The position numbers and the translations under genes are program-made. The notes under the pieces are model-generated. The model saw only the letters and a program-made list of their open reading frames with translations. It was not told the origin of the DNA and made no database searches. Positions 21,301 through 31,719 of a stretch of 64,000 nt of DNA are shown here, piece after piece; within the stretch, counting starts at the first letter, position 1, and every line of letters begins with the position of its first letter. Source of the DNA: Sanghuangporus weigelae (lineage: Eukaryota; Basidiomycota; Agaricomycetes; Hymenochaetales; Hymenochaetaceae); NCBI GenBank assembly GCA_033182465.1, contig CP137325.1:1674001-1738000 (forward strand). Reading direction: 5' to 3'.

Positions 21301-22830
21301 CGCACAGAGATCAACGGTCTATACAAGCTAGAAACTGAAATGGTCACTATCTCTGATCCTATTATCCGAACGATCAAGAGGAACTACAATACCGAGGAGG
21401 CTAAGAAGGAAATTCAGGCGATCAAGCAGAGCAACGGCTACAGTTACAGGAACGGTTTGCACTACGTAACCAATGCATTATATATCCCGCCGTCCGCCAA
21501 CCTACGAGCGTTGCTAATCCGAAGGCGCCATGATCACAAACTTGCAGGCCACCCAGGAGCAGAAAAGACCATAGAGCTTGTAAAGCGATCATACTATTGG
21601 CCGAAGATGGAAGAAATGATCCGAGCATATACCGCAACCTGCGACATATGTCAGCGTGCAAAACCGATTCGACAGTTTCGAAATCCGCCGCTCCAACCGT
21701 TGGAGGCACCACATCAACCATGGGAAACCATAACCTGTGACCTGATTACCGACTTACCAGTTAGCAATGAAGGCTACAGTGCGATACTCGTTATAGTGGA
21801 CAAACTCACTAAAATGGGGAAGTTCATTCCTTGCCAAGGAATACCCAATGCTAAGCAGTTGGCACGTTTGTTCCGCCAACATGTCTTCAAATACTACGGG
21901 GCCCCTAAACGAGTAATCTCCGACCGAGGTAGCAACTTCACCGCGCAATTCCTCAAGGAGTTCTGCAGACTCATCGATGTCGATTGGAAAACTAGTACAG
22001 CGTATCATCCACAAACCGATGGTCAAACCGAGCGACTAAATCAAGAGCTCGAACAGTACTTACGCTGCTATGTGTCCTACCGACAAACAGATTGGGCAGA
22101 GTACATCGATATAGCAGAATTCGCCTACAACAACAGGAAGCACAGTACTACACATCAGTCACCATTCTATACACTGTATGGATGGCATCCTCACCTGGAC
22201 GTTGCGGAGACCGGTGATTCAAACGTCCCAGAAGCAATAAATCACCTAGAGGAGCTTCGACAAGTACAGCAAGAAGCCTATAATTCGATTAGGCAAGCGA
22301 ATGAGGCAATGAAGCTTTATGCAGACCTGCATCGAGGCAAACTGCCAGGGTACAAGCCAGGAGACGAAGTGTTACTAGACATGAGGAATCTCAGTCGATT
22401 GGAACCAACGAAGAAACTTGCAATGAAATGGGCAGGGCCTTATAAAGTCGAGAAGGCAGTCGGACAAGTGTCATTCAGATTACGCTTACCCGAAACCCTT
22501 CCGATCCACCCAGTGTTTCATGCGAGTCTTCTCAGGCCTTACAAACGAAAGGAATACCCTGGAAGACCCACTTTGGATGAACCACCACCTATTGAAGTAG
22601 AGGGAGAAGCAGAGTACGAAGTGGAAACGATTCATAATACAAGACGTCATCGGAGCAAGGTCCAATACCTTATCCAATGGAAAGGATACCAGGAGCGAAC
22701 ATGGGAGCCACTTGACAACCTCAAGAACTCCTATCAAATGATCGAAGCATTCCATAAAAAGTATCCTCAGGCAATCCAGCCACCGAACCTTAACCAATGG
22801 ATCGCCGCACAAAAACGAATGAGGCAATAG
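18352..22830 (+). CDS. pol: Pol polyprotein of element G (PR-RT-RNase H-INT-chromodomain)
   Basis: A single open frame of 1492 residues. Aspartic protease DSGATCSTIH is at about 32-41; a long basic and acidic low-complexity linker covers about 140-490; RT spans about 530-790 with the catalytic YLDD at 691-694; RNase H TDASD is near 838. The integrase zinc finger HKLAGHPGAEKT...CDIC lies at about 1060-1100. Integrase catalytic residues sit in CDLITDL (about 1130), SDRGSNF (about 1190) and HPQTDGQTERLNQE (about 1220). The chromodomain YEVETIHNTRR...IQWKGYQERTWEP is at about 1422-1460. All key residues are present, so it looks functional. The frame differs from gag. A GTGAGT at 18275 and CCCCAG near 18340 could be an intron in the gap; reinitiation is the alternative. 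Confidence 0.95.
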   Translation: MYNKRLPIQALHPRLPIRVKVGTKTLAVKALIDSGATCSTIHPNLVRHYSLFKKRLDHPRPLNNADGSPNQGGAITHEVYTLIFDGPKPQPQTLAVATTGQDQVILGIDYLAKVNPEIDWKNQVWNRNGNSIPFELNVIRATKKRRHRKRKRKRQTKGKPDKTRPRHNTKQQAQDRDNYRHSGAPGIIFAPRRDNNGHSHETKPQAKPETRPATPRLEQAKQTPEVKSPSTENIPDSATKQPQQETANKHHRDEEEINYTPKRWKKQAPQGTSIVQRRPRHIPRRMIPARQLYQTSEGETEEITGKHSLDEQEEINDSPKRWKKQPPQKIHPLRQNMPEDEELWPSPEENPGMKYRIRPRKTRYPEKPVAGIIRPRTASLMRGASPTPKRTRWADNESDIEMQDEQETTEDTPMHDIEPEDIESLRTTNQPATLTRKEELAAKLELDINRNWSPRQQNQVSQPLNKASSVSQQYSQQKAAAEGLLGTQKRDWRKLLPKEIEDYADVFDPDKSRRLPKHTKWDMAINLKEGVPLPKPRPIIKLTREEQAALDAYVKELLDKGWIEKVQPHEPCPVAAPVFFVGKKDGGARAVTDYRDINDTTVSDPYPIPIMSVLPEKLEKGKFFFTLDMRSGYNNLRIREGDEWKAAFRVGNAVYKPKVMMFGMKNSPAVFQRFMNDNFEYWLRTEEALNYLDDLIGQAQTEEEHWKLLRAILQKCRELDIYLKIEKCHFLQTQLDYLGFVVGTKGIQMDPYKLKAIHEWPVPRTKRQVRKFQGFCNFYRRFIRNYADTFAPIGDLIKKDRKFIWAEAQDKAFESIKKAFETEVALAMPKPDKPYTLETDASDVAIGAVLQQEDNQGELRPLGFMSKTLTNTQRNYPTHDKEMLAIMEALKHWRHLLEGTKEPVTIRSDHANLRYFMTAQNLSRRQARWALELSRYNFKILHWPGKKNQADELSRRSDYMPEDKDNLGVTLLPPDTIKQQTLRRTEINGLYKLETEMVTISDPIIRTIKRNYNTEEAKKEIQAIKQSNGYSYRNGLHYVTNALYIPPSANLRALLIRRRHDHKLAGHPGAEKTIELVKRSYYWPKMEEMIRAYTATCDICQRAKPIRQFRNPPLQPLEAPHQPWETITCDLITDLPVSNEGYSAILVIVDKLTKMGKFIPCQGIPNAKQLARLFRQHVFKYYGAPKRVISDRGSNFTAQFLKEFCRLIDVDWKTSTAYHPQTDGQTERLNQELEQYLRCYVSYRQTDWAEYIDIAEFAYNNRKHSTTHQSPFYTLYGWHPHLDVAETGDSNVPEAINHLEELRQVQQEAYNSIRQANEAMKLYADLHRGKLPGYKPGDEVLLDMRNLSRLEPTKKLAMKWAGPYKVEKAVGQVSFRLRLPETLPIHPVFHASLLRPYKRKEYPGRPTLDEPPPIEVEGEAEYEVETIHNTRRHRSKVQYLIQWKGYQERTWEPLDNLKNSYQMIEAFHKKYPQAIQPPNLNQWIAAQKRMRQ

Positions 22831-23084
22831 TTGCATCACATGCACTCCACCCGATGGAGCCGCTTATGGATCCACAATAGAGACGATGAGTAAGGTCCCC
22901 AACGACCTTACCAAGCAATGACATCAATGTGGCACACCAAAGCGAGAGCAGAGATAGAAGAATTAGGCAAGACATCGCCGACATACCAACAAGATGGTAT
23001 AAAACATGGAGAACTTCGAGCTGAACGAACAACAACTCGAATCGCAACAGCTCTACTTCACTACAAGCGAACCACTACTCAGCT

Positions 23085-24083
23085 ATGCCTATCTTCGACG
23101 AGCTACATGCATTCTGTCAACCAGAAGATGCACCAGAATGGACATTTACACTCAGGCCACCGACCGAACGTTATCAATGGCCACAGCTGTGCAATCGATT
23201 CAACGAAGAGAACTACGAAGATGAGATTGTACCCCTATGCCCAGGGAAGTACTTCGATGATCTATTCGACAAGTGGAACGCAGTCCACCACAACCGAGAC
23301 GAAATACCCCACCTTATGATGGCGAATCACTCAGACGAGTGGTTATTCAAACTCAGTAACCCTCGAGACGCAGCATTACGCCGACTCAATGATGATGCAT
23401 TTCTAACCTACGCGATCGAACTCGAAACACAAGCATTACATCGAGGCAAGATCGACTTTAGGCACGAAACGACATACAAGAACATCATGGGCATCTATCA
23501 TTCGGCAATTCAAATTTGCGCCTACCGACGAGACATGACTACCGCAATTCTTAACCGAATGATGCGATGGAGTCACTATCATCCGATGAGCATCGATGCG
23601 ATGAAGTACATTATATACATAGCCGACCAGACGGGCTTCTATGCATCCCACACCATGCAGTTCATGACGGTACTCAACATGACGAAGTATTACGAAGGAA
23701 CGAGATACCGAACGGTTATTGAAGCGAGGAACTCTACTACGGATGAGGTACCACTCGACAACATCGAGCACCACGTAGTCGAAGGCAAAGAGGTTAACTA
23801 CGACCCTCATTACCTTATGGAACTCAACAACCGAGAGGAAGAAGCCAGAGAAAAACTACAGGCTACACGACACCCCTTGCTGGAAGATCTGATGATCTCA
23901 GTCTACCAGTACCCGAACGAACTCTACCAGCCGGACGAGATGCTTACTATGTCGGAACAGGAGGACATGTATATACACTCCGACGATACAGAGTCAAGTG
24001 AAGAAGGTGAAAGCAGGGAACTATATACCCCAGCGAACTCGGCCCAGACTACACCTGAGGCTGAAGAATCCGAAGATTTGTAA
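23085..24083 (+). CDS. 332-residue protein in the env position of element G
   Basis: An intact frame after pol starts at ATG 23085. It has FDELHAFCQPEDAPEW near the start, WLFKLSNPRDAALRRLND in the middle, and a strongly acidic serine-rich C-terminus (about 290-332, SDDTESSEEGESRE). I see no signal peptide, membrane segment or furin-like site, so it does not look like an envelope protein. No family recognised. The lack of any stop suggests recent constraint or recent insertion. Confidence 0.55.
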   Translation: MPIFDELHAFCQPEDAPEWTFTLRPPTERYQWPQLCNRFNEENYEDEIVPLCPGKYFDDLFDKWNAVHHNRDEIPHLMMANHSDEWLFKLSNPRDAALRRLNDDAFLTYAIELETQALHRGKIDFRHETTYKNIMGIYHSAIQICAYRRDMTTAILNRMMRWSHYHPMSIDAMKYIIYIADQTGFYASHTMQFMTVLNMTKYYEGTRYRTVIEARNSTTDEVPLDNIEHHVVEGKEVNYDPHYLMELNNREEEAREKLQATRHPLLEDLMISVYQYPNELYQPDEMLTMSEQEDMYIHSDDTESSEEGESRELYTPANSAQTTPEAEESEDL

Positions 24084-25047
24084 ACAACTCTTCTTTTATG
24101 CAACCCCTTTCCCATATCGTGACCCGACATGGTCAATTATGCATTTCATTCTTACCTTATGGTATTTATGGTCACATCCGACCAAATTATGCTTTAGGCA
24201 CCTCCTTATTTCACGCTTATTCGGTCAACCAGCACAAATGAAGCACTATGCAGAAGTGTCAAAGAACCAACAAGGGCCTAGACATTTTGTATATTGCGTC
24301 ATTGTGCCGGCACCGAATTAGCAGATTATGCATACCCTTTATTATCCTCTATGCAACGGAGAAGCCAAAAGTTTACGTGAAGTCACTCCCTTGCATTATG
24401 CTAGGATGTGCCTTCACGCTAAAAGGCACTCCAATCCCACTTTTTCTTCGAAAAACTCCATTTGGGGGTTGAAGAGCCGTAGGTAAACACCTGGAACTTC
24501 ACTCCCAAATTGGTATAAAACTTATTCATTAACGACTTTATGATTTCTTTCTTATCACTTTCAATTGCGTCATATTCTTTACATGATGCACATTTCATAT
24601 TCATATCCCTTCCCACCACCCTTTACAAGTCAATGTCTTCCCAGACACCCTTTTCACGACGTTCCTGCGAAGCAATACCTGCATTTTCGACGACTGGATC
24701 GATAACCTCAACGTCATAACCGAGCGCGAGGTGAACTCGAAGCGCGACAGTAGTAACATCGCGCTGGAACGATTGCATTTCGAAGTCAGCCTCCTAGAGG
24801 ATGATTAACAACTCGAAACGGCACAGAGCATGCATCACTTACCTGAGCACGCCTCTTACGCTCCAAAATCCAATGATTTATGCCGAAAATCGCGACAATA
24901 ACGACAAAAACAGTAACAGCAGCGGCGACTTTCGACATTTTGGAGCAGAGATGATGATGGTTTGATAGCAAAAATCAACCATCACTAGGCGACCCTTTAT
25001 CCGAGCTTTCTCACGGATTAGGATGAACATTTCTCCGAAAGTTCATC
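24084..25047 (+). other. Noncoding 3' region of element G
   Basis: Nearly 1 kb between the last frame and the polypurine tract has only short scattered frames. A small hairpin-forming pair (gatgaac / gttcatc) flanks ttctccgaaa just before the polypurine tract, about 25022-25048. Nothing else recognised. Confidence 0.5.
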
Positions 25048-25062
25048 TTAGGGGGGGTGTAG
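25048..25062 (+). other. Polypurine tract of element G
   Basis: ttagggggggtgtag lies directly upstream of the 3' LTR and has a run of seven G. This is the expected site for plus-strand priming. Confidence 0.8.
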
Positions 25063-26574
25063 TGAAAGGATCCGCTCAAAAACTCGCATCAGGATCGACA
25101 CGATCGACAGATCTACACGATCAGCTTTCCAAACGCGACCGGTAACCAAGCCAGCTATCAAAGGCCCAAGCAATCGAGCGGCCTAGGCAACAGTAACCCG
25201 TTACCACCCGAGCGCTAGAAGCACCGAAGCGGATACGTAATCCCGCTAACAGCTAACACCGCCGACCGCCTATTACCGCGGACTACCACTCTAACGCCGC
25301 CGACCAAGCAACCAGAGCGACCTCGATCAAAAGAAGCGATCAAACTTCTTAGAAGTCCAGAAGCACAACTACTAAAGCCTAAACGCTAAAAGGCTAAAGG
25401 CTAATAAGGTTTATGGAGACCTCACTGGCATTTCAGCACTGTCAAGTCTGTGCACGAGTTTACATGGTCCTTTATGAAGTATACTACTTAGTATGCACGG
25501 CAACGGTTGGCACGCGTGACTGTCACATTGAAACCGAGCGATATCTTCAAGATACAATGCATTCCAATCCACCAAACCCAATAGTACCCAAGAAACGAGA
25601 GGAACTCACGATCACAACTCGGACCCCTCGAACTGCGAACCCGATAACTTGGAGAATGATTGGATGGTATAGACCGGAGTTGCACACACCATGTCCAGCA
25701 TCTACGATACAAGCAAACCTTTATTTACCGAGAGATGCGAACCTGGAGACCAAGCAATTACAACTCCTTATACAACGGAGGATATGGCATTACATTCGAG
25801 ACATACGATATGAAGGCAAAGCATGGCTAGTCACCAGAACCCAGCAGAACCCGCCAGCAGAGCTTATGCAGTTCATGATATGCCTTGGACCATACTCTAC
25901 ACCAACCCGACACCTTAACACAGACGTGCGAGTTATGCTTACCCTCGCTGGACCTCGAGATGAATTCCGAAGAATCACATACCGAGCAGCCTACATCGCT
26001 CCAAGAGCAAAGATGCCACTCAATGACGGCAATGACATCGTTATGGAGTACTGACAGTGGAGCATTCCATATCGGAGCACCACCTCTATTGTCTCAGTCA
26101 GCAACTCCAAAGAATTCTGTCATAGTGGAGACGACCTTACAAAGATTGGAGCAAAGTGGAGCGAAGCGCAGCAGGATGACAAAGGAACAGATGTAATGGT
26201 GGAGGAAAGTGGAGTAAAGTGGAGACAGGATGAGTAAGAAATAGGACGGAAAATGGAATATCTGGGAGCATAAATAGTTGTAGGATTAGGCCCTCATTTC
26301 CCCATCTTTCGATCCTCTTAACACACTGGTGTAAAGCTTGCCCTACAGCGAGCTATTACTGTGTGCTTTGTACTATCACGCCTCTTGGAAATCCCAATCT
26401 GCTTTACTATCACCTCGTATCTGAAAGCATCCATAACTCGAACCGCGACTAAGAAGGCTAGTAAGGGACCGCGTGGTACAGCCAGACGTGGGTAGATAAG
26501 ATCACCTTTGCACAACATATCGCTGCTTAGGCAAAAGGATCGAACCGGTGTAACCCCGGGCCTACTCCCTAACA
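25063..26574 (+). repeat. 3' LTR of element G
   Basis: A 1512-bp copy of 14284-15795, offset by exactly 10,779 bp, with no difference seen in the segments compared. It ends CTCCCTAACA followed by the GGATC target duplication. Confidence 0.95.
25413..26054 (+). CDS. 213-codon open frame inside the 3' LTR (U3) of G
   Basis: The second copy of the LTR frame described at 14634-15275, with identical translation. This is the copy that would be contained in full-length element RNA. Unknown function. Confidence 0.4.
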   Translation: METSLAFQHCQVCARVYMVLYEVYYLVCTATVGTRDCHIETERYLQDTMHSNPPNPIVPKKREELTITTRTPRTANPITWRMIGWYRPELHTPCPASTIQANLYLPRDANLETKQLQLLIQRRIWHYIRDIRYEGKAWLVTRTQQNPPAELMQFMICLGPYSTPTRHLNTDVRVMLTLAGPRDEFRRITYRAAYIAPRAKMPLNDGNDIVMEY

Positions 26575-27323
26575 GGATCCGATACAATATGGTGAGTTTT
26601 AGTGAGATGCAATACAATGCGAGGTGGTACAATGCAGAATGAAGTGGTACGCTGAAGACTCGGATGAGACTGAGCATAATGAGTGTAGAGATAAGAGAGG
26701 AGCGTCCCTAGTGGCAACATGAGTCGAACCGATCACACAAACTTGGGCACAGCTGTGGGGCAGAGGACACAAGATGTATGGCACAGAACTATCATATATT
26801 CGAAAGAGACGAGAGAGTCGAGTGAGTACACAAAGAGTTGAGTAGAACTTCAACTGTAGCTAGCTGGGGGAACTGAGCTGGACTGGAACTGGGCTTCTAG
26901 TCTGTACTGAACTGAACTACCGACTACACGAATAGCACACCTATTTATAACATTGTCCAGACCTGAGCCTTCAAAGCATCAGGGAGCATAACAAAAAGGA
27001 ACTGGAAGAGCTTATTGCAAAGGAATGCATGGGGAACAAAAGATAAAGTGAGCATATCAGGAAAGCAGTGAGCATATCAGAAAGTGGCGAGCATAACATC
27101 ATAAGGTATAAACATAGATAAGAGGGGCACATGATGAACATAAAGGGGAAAAGTCGGGACTCAACATGTCAGATCAAAGACTGGAAGGTGTTGGGGGTCG
27201 GTTCCAAGTCGTACAATTCATTTCTTCAGCTCGGCGAGTGATAGGACAAGTCGGCCAAGCCATCCTTTGTAGGGTTGAATGGGTGGCTTAGACATTAGCT
27301 CCATGTCCTCGTTAGATTCCTGA
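26575..27323 (-). repeat. LTR family A, copy 3, second piece
   Basis: Continues the LTR-A broken by element G, matching copy 1 from about 1301 (ggatccgatac) to about 2047 (ctatttataacattgtcca, ctgagcctt, gggtggct). It is more diverged than copies 1 and 2. It is cut at 27323 by LTR-B. Confidence 0.8.
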
Positions 27324-28310
27324 TGAAACGTGCTTGCTGGCTCTGAAGGCCAACTAGCAGTTTGAAGGTCTGAGTTTGACCTCTGAGGGTCAACCAGATG
27401 TGTACAATGTAAGAGGGAGTGTCTATAATGTGAGGAGTGTGTGCAGGTGTCAAGAGGAATGGCTGGGAGAAGGGGGAAACAAAATACAAAAAGGTGCCAT
27501 GTCGAAAATGTAAACTGAGCCACCTAACTTGAGGTCAAAAACTAGCTAACTGAGTTGATAATGTAAAATAAGAAATCAAAAATACTCGTCGACACGATCC
27601 TATTGGATCAAGAAACACAATGAACAGATAAGAAATGGGGGAGATACAGATTGAACAAGATATTGGAAAACTATCGTAAAATCGGAACTCGTTGCAACAA
27701 AGCGGAATGAAGCGGAACACTCTGATGAAAACAATTAAAGATGGGGAACAATGAGATGATTCGAACGAATGCTGGACTGAGATGATCGGTGGAGAACTGA
27801 TGGAGCTAGAGCAAAATTGATGGACTGCTGGACTGGGCTGACAACTGGTGCAACCGTTGGAACTAGACTGGAACTTGAGGGAATGAACTGAGATGAAGCT
27901 GGGAGACTAGGGAACTTGACTGGAGATGATAGGTGTCAAAACTGGGGCATTCTTGGGCTCCCTCCTTCATTAGAGCGGCACAGGAGGCTTATAAACAGTA
28001 GTGAGCCACACGTACAACAAAAGCTCGGAACATGAATTAGGGAGATAAATAAGGAAAGAAACCAAATAGAATGTAAATATGGACATCCAACCAAGTCATC
28101 AGCAACACAGCCTGTCGCCTGAAAGGGGTAGACAATAGAGAGTGAGGCTGGATGGAGGGGAACATAAGGTTGCTGAACCGTAAATGCACAACCTACTGAT
28201 CCACACTGCAGATCCTTCCACATATGGTCATGGTCAATTGTTCTGATGATCGGCATGTCAGATTGTCCAAATAGAGTAGATCCGAGCTCAAACCCATAGG
28301 TATCTCTACA
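27324..28310 (-). repeat. Solo LTR-like repeat, family B, copy 2
   Basis: A 987-bp copy of 5484-6477 with the same TG...CA ends, inserted within LTR-A. Reverse-strand TATA-like tttataagcc near 27990. Flanks (cctga / ccggg) do not give a clear target duplication. Confidence 0.75.
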
Positions 28311-28483
28311 CCGGGTACCAAACACGTGTCCCCACTTACGAATTGATTGAGAGTAGATCCAGTAGCCGTTTCCACTTTTGAATGAGTCGATCTGTATAGG
28401 ATCTCACTGTTACGATATGGAACCCAGCGGTCCATGTGTCACATGCTCGATTTTGGACTTAGCGTGTCGGAACTCTCTTCACC
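28311..28483 (-). repeat. LTR family A, copy 3, third piece
   Basis: Matches the end of LTR-A copies 1 and 2 (ctgttacgatatggaac, gtgtcacatgctcgatttt, ttagcgtgtcgg). The right end is diverged and placed only approximately. Confidence 0.65.
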
Positions 28484-28900
28484 ACTCGAGAGCCCTTTTC
28501 AATAACTAGACAACAACAATTTCAGTTCACATGGACTATGTGGGGAAGCAAAGCAACAGAGACAGCCACCTTCTTAAGTGTGAAACTAGTGCACAGCAAG
28601 GACCTGCGTATAGTCGTCATCAGGAAAAACCCGGATAGTGGAATAACATCAAATATGCCAATATTACATGTAATTTACACAGAATTATGAAAGTATTCGT
28701 AGCTTTTACAATTCGACAAATTACATTAACCCCCATATGACATTCAACAGATTTGAACATGATTTGATTGCTTCAACACAAGTTTCGTGTAGCTCACACC
28801 AAGCAGTCACACATACAACAATGAGCAAGTAATGCATCAATGCAAGGTAATGATATTTCGGCCTTGTAAGGAACACATAAGGTATATAGTAAAGAAATAG
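28484..28900. other. Spacer without recognised genes
   Basis: AT-rich sequence between the end of LTR-A and the WD40 pseudogene. Nothing supported; it may hold decayed downstream sequence of the pseudogene. Confidence 0.35.
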
Positions 28901-28904
28901 CGCA

Positions 28905-29850
28905 GGAAGATGTGCAGGTTGTAGCAAGCGACCTCAAAAGTGTTCTCATAACCGATGAGACTAATGTTGGACATCCGTGTATTGTGAGAGATGACGGCTG
29001 CAGTGAATTTGTATCCATTGTTGTTTGTTGCACTTGGAGCTGTTATGTGCGCACCATCGGAGAACCAGCTGAAACAGATCCTATGAGCAAACAGTTGAGA
29101 ATATGACGAATGCAGACGCACCTCAGCCGACGAAAGAATGTGCTGCCCGGCGAATGTTCAAAAGGGATTGTTGCCTCCAGTCACCTCCAGATGCCAGTCA
29201 GTGGTCCGCCAAATGTGCACAGTGCGGTCGTCAGACTTGGTAGTGAGGAATTCACCCACAGGGTCCCAGCAGACACCCTTTACGAAACCCTGGTGCATGT
29301 CGAGTTTGATGAGCCGTTCTAAGGTGTTACCGCACCAGATCATGACTTGGGAATCAAGACCAGTCGAAGCAAGGAAACAGTCCTCTGGAGCTGGAGCAAG
29401 ATCTGTTACATCTAATAAATTGGTAAATGCAATGGAAATCCTCAACGTTGACTTCGTCCGAACCCCAAACCTTTCCGAAACCTGTTCTGGTGCAGCTCAT
29501 GAGAATGAAATTCCTTTTGGTGAAAAAGCAAGAAAAAAAAGCCCTACGTACAGATTGAGATCCCAGATCATATAATCTCATCCTCACTACCACTTGCAGG
29601 CCAGCGCCCTGAGTGTACCCAGTGGACAGTAACAACGGGGACAGTGTACGGTGAGTATGCAGAGCGACTTGGGCGGCCTGTTAGCTGCATCGGCTGCCTC
29701 ATTGAGAATAGGTTTCGTGATCCATATGTAGATTTTCGCGTCGAGTTTTCCTGTAGCTATGCGGGAGCTGTCTGGGTGGATGTGGACTGAGAATATAGAG
29801 AGCTTCTTCGTGTTCTCCCACCTGCACAAAATAATAGAACACACACTAGT
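28905..29850 (-). pseudogene. HIR1/HIRA-type WD40 histone chaperone remnant
   Basis: Reading the minus strand, ordered pieces match the WD40 N-terminal half of HIR1/HIRA: KLSIFSVHIHPDSSRIATG and LDAKIYIW...TKPILN (about 29820-29640), PKSLCILTVH, GKVWGSDEVNVE (near 29450), DVTDLAPAPEDCFLAS and GLDSQVMIW, HQGFVKGVCWDPVGEFL and SDDRTVHIWRTTDW (29430-29180), then DGAHITAPSATNNNGY, AAVISHN and EVACYNLHIFL (29070-28905). HIR1 is a subunit of the replication-independent histone H3/H4 chaperone. The start is missing, a frameshift separates the NVE and DVTDL pieces, and nothing after the first third to half of the protein is seen, so it is a truncated copy. LTR-C lies just upstream. Confidence 0.75.
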
Positions 29851-29971
29851 TGTATGCAGACATTTCTTATGAAAGCTTTTGACTCTCCTACAAACAATCA
29901 TCAGTCATGAGAAATATTTAGATGAGATCAATTACCCTGCCATGTCACCATATTTCTGATTGAATGACCGG

Positions 29972-30108
29972 TGAAGAGTAAGACTAAAGCTTGGGAGCGT
30001 ACGAAGTTGTTACAACCAGTTCCGTGGTGTTCCGACTGGTTTCAACCGGTTCTGACTGGTTTCGCTGGAGTGAGTGGACTTAGCAAGAATGCCATAGTCT
30101 AAATGGCA
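29972..30108 (+). repeat. Solo LTR, family C, copy 2, left piece
   Basis: Matches 2366-2505 (tgaagagtaagactaaagc onward). It is cut by LTR-D at 30109. CCGG at 29968-29971 and 33043-33046 is a perfect 4-bp target duplication for the whole LTR-C copy. Confidence 0.85.
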
Positions 30109-31719
30109 TGTTGTAGCACACTGGCCCCTCCTGTGCCAGTACACTCATACTATGGCTCCCTCTTACTGCAGATACCATATCCCAGCTCCGCCTACACCTC
30201 AGAGTGTGAGGGCATACTCCTACTGCACTCGAGACACCATTTGAGTACGTTTCCACCAATTCCAGCACATATACTGTACTGCGGCACCCTCCTAAGGCCC
30301 AGATCGATCCGCCGATGGCTCTCCTACACTCAGACAGGTCTGCCGATGACTCCTACCCAGCACCAGGCACTATAGGACACATCCCTGAGTGACTACGGGC
30401 TGCCGATCTTACAATTTACTGTACATACAGCCTTGCAGCGACTCTAGATGCCTTCAAGTCGGCCCCCCATGGCGCTGATCAATGCGGCAGACACTCAGAC
30501 ATCCTCAGGTACCTTTGCCGATGCCTCCTACAGCTTACCAAGCAGTCCCCCATTGCCTAGAGAGCTATATATTGTCATATGTGCTTACATGCCTCATTAC
30601 AACGTATCTGGCACCAATCCAGCAGTCCCCCGCAGCACTGCCGCTCCAGCCACTCATATCAGCCACTAGGGATCGCCCACACTCTGTATTGAGTGCCGCC
30701 AATGCATCGGACACCTCAGGAACACTGACTGATGTGCCCCTTGTCTCATATACGCGATATTAGCCTCTGATCATTGGTTCCGACGTTTCCCGACTTCCCC
30801 CCAATGCGGCGGCCCCCATTAGACCATGTATGGAAGGTAGGCATGTGGTACATCGGCGTGCCAAGCCCCCGACTCGCGCCACTGAGCCCAACTCCGCTGG
30901 TGCCTGTATTATTGCAGATACTTGATATTTCATGCTATTGGATGCCCCCCTCACATTGCCGCTCTCAGATTTCACCTGGGTGCTCCGGCAGTGGCCCTTG
31001 GCAACCCAGATGACTCAGGAGATGTTGTCAGACAGTAGGACATGTCGGCGACAGCAGCAGAGTATATATAGAGCTTATATTAGGTTGGTAGAGAAGAGAC
31101 GATCATCTGAGAGAGCATGTACCAGACCGAGCGCCGGAGTTCGAGATATCCCTCACTCTGAGCCTCCCCCTTGACTATATATTATCCTTGACATCTCCTC
31201 TTGCTTGATTCATCATTCTACTTGCCTTTGCCGCCTCTGATACGCCTCGGCCGCTCTGATATTCAGCGAGTGTGTAGAAGCTCGGGATTTAACCCTGAGC
31301 TTCCTCTGCCCCTCTTGTACCTCGTCGGCGCCCCTCTATTTGACGTCGGCAGCTATCCAGCGACACAGGCATCATACCAGACAACTCAGCGGCGCCTTCT
31401 ACACCCACTTGCTTCATTTTATCCCTTATATTCATCTCATATGCTCCTGCCGACTCTGTGTCTAAGTTTCCACCACATCAGCAGCCTCCTGTGATCCCCC
31501 CTTTTGAGCGGTGGCCCTATTAGCTTATTCCTTTCATACTTTGGCATCCCTATACCCCTCCATCATGTCTCCAATGGTTCCTGGCATCTGCTAGGTAGTG
31601 GGGATTTAGAGTCTGATAGTGTCAGCATCCCGTTTTTGGAGGTTTCTTCATACATTCAGCACTCTTAGTAGGATGGACATTGGTAGCGCCTTCAGAGACA
31701 CACACCACCCACTACAACA
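30109..31719 (+). repeat. Solo LTR-like insertion D within LTR-C
   Basis: A 1611-bp block absent from LTR-C copy 1. It begins TGTTGTAG and ends CTACAACA, an 8-bp perfect inverted terminal pair with TG...CA ends as in LTRs. A TATA-like tatatataga lies near 31062. No convincing coding region. The target duplication is unclear: CATG flanks are obtained only if the ends are moved inward by two bases. A solo LTR is the likeliest identity. Confidence 0.6.

Larger units (their letters stand above)
14284..26574 (+). mobile_element. Complete Ty3/gypsy chromovirus, element G
   Basis: The 12.3-kb element has two 1512-bp LTRs (14284-15795 and 25063-26574) that are identical in every segment I compared. 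It has a perfect 5-bp target duplication GGATC (14279-14283 and 26575-26579), a polypurine tract before the 3' LTR, and intact gag and pol frames. Order: LTR, priming site, 5' frames, gag, pol (protease, RT, RNase H, integrase, chromodomain), a 332-codon 3' frame, noncoding tail, LTR. It inserted recently into an older LTR-A. Domain order and chromodomain place it in the Ty3/gypsy chromoviruses; the probable self-priming site suggests the Tf1/sushi group. Confidence 0.95.

Noticed and set aside
23085-24083. Envelope protein in element G
   Set aside because: No signal peptide, membrane span or cleavage motif visible; position alone is not sufficient.
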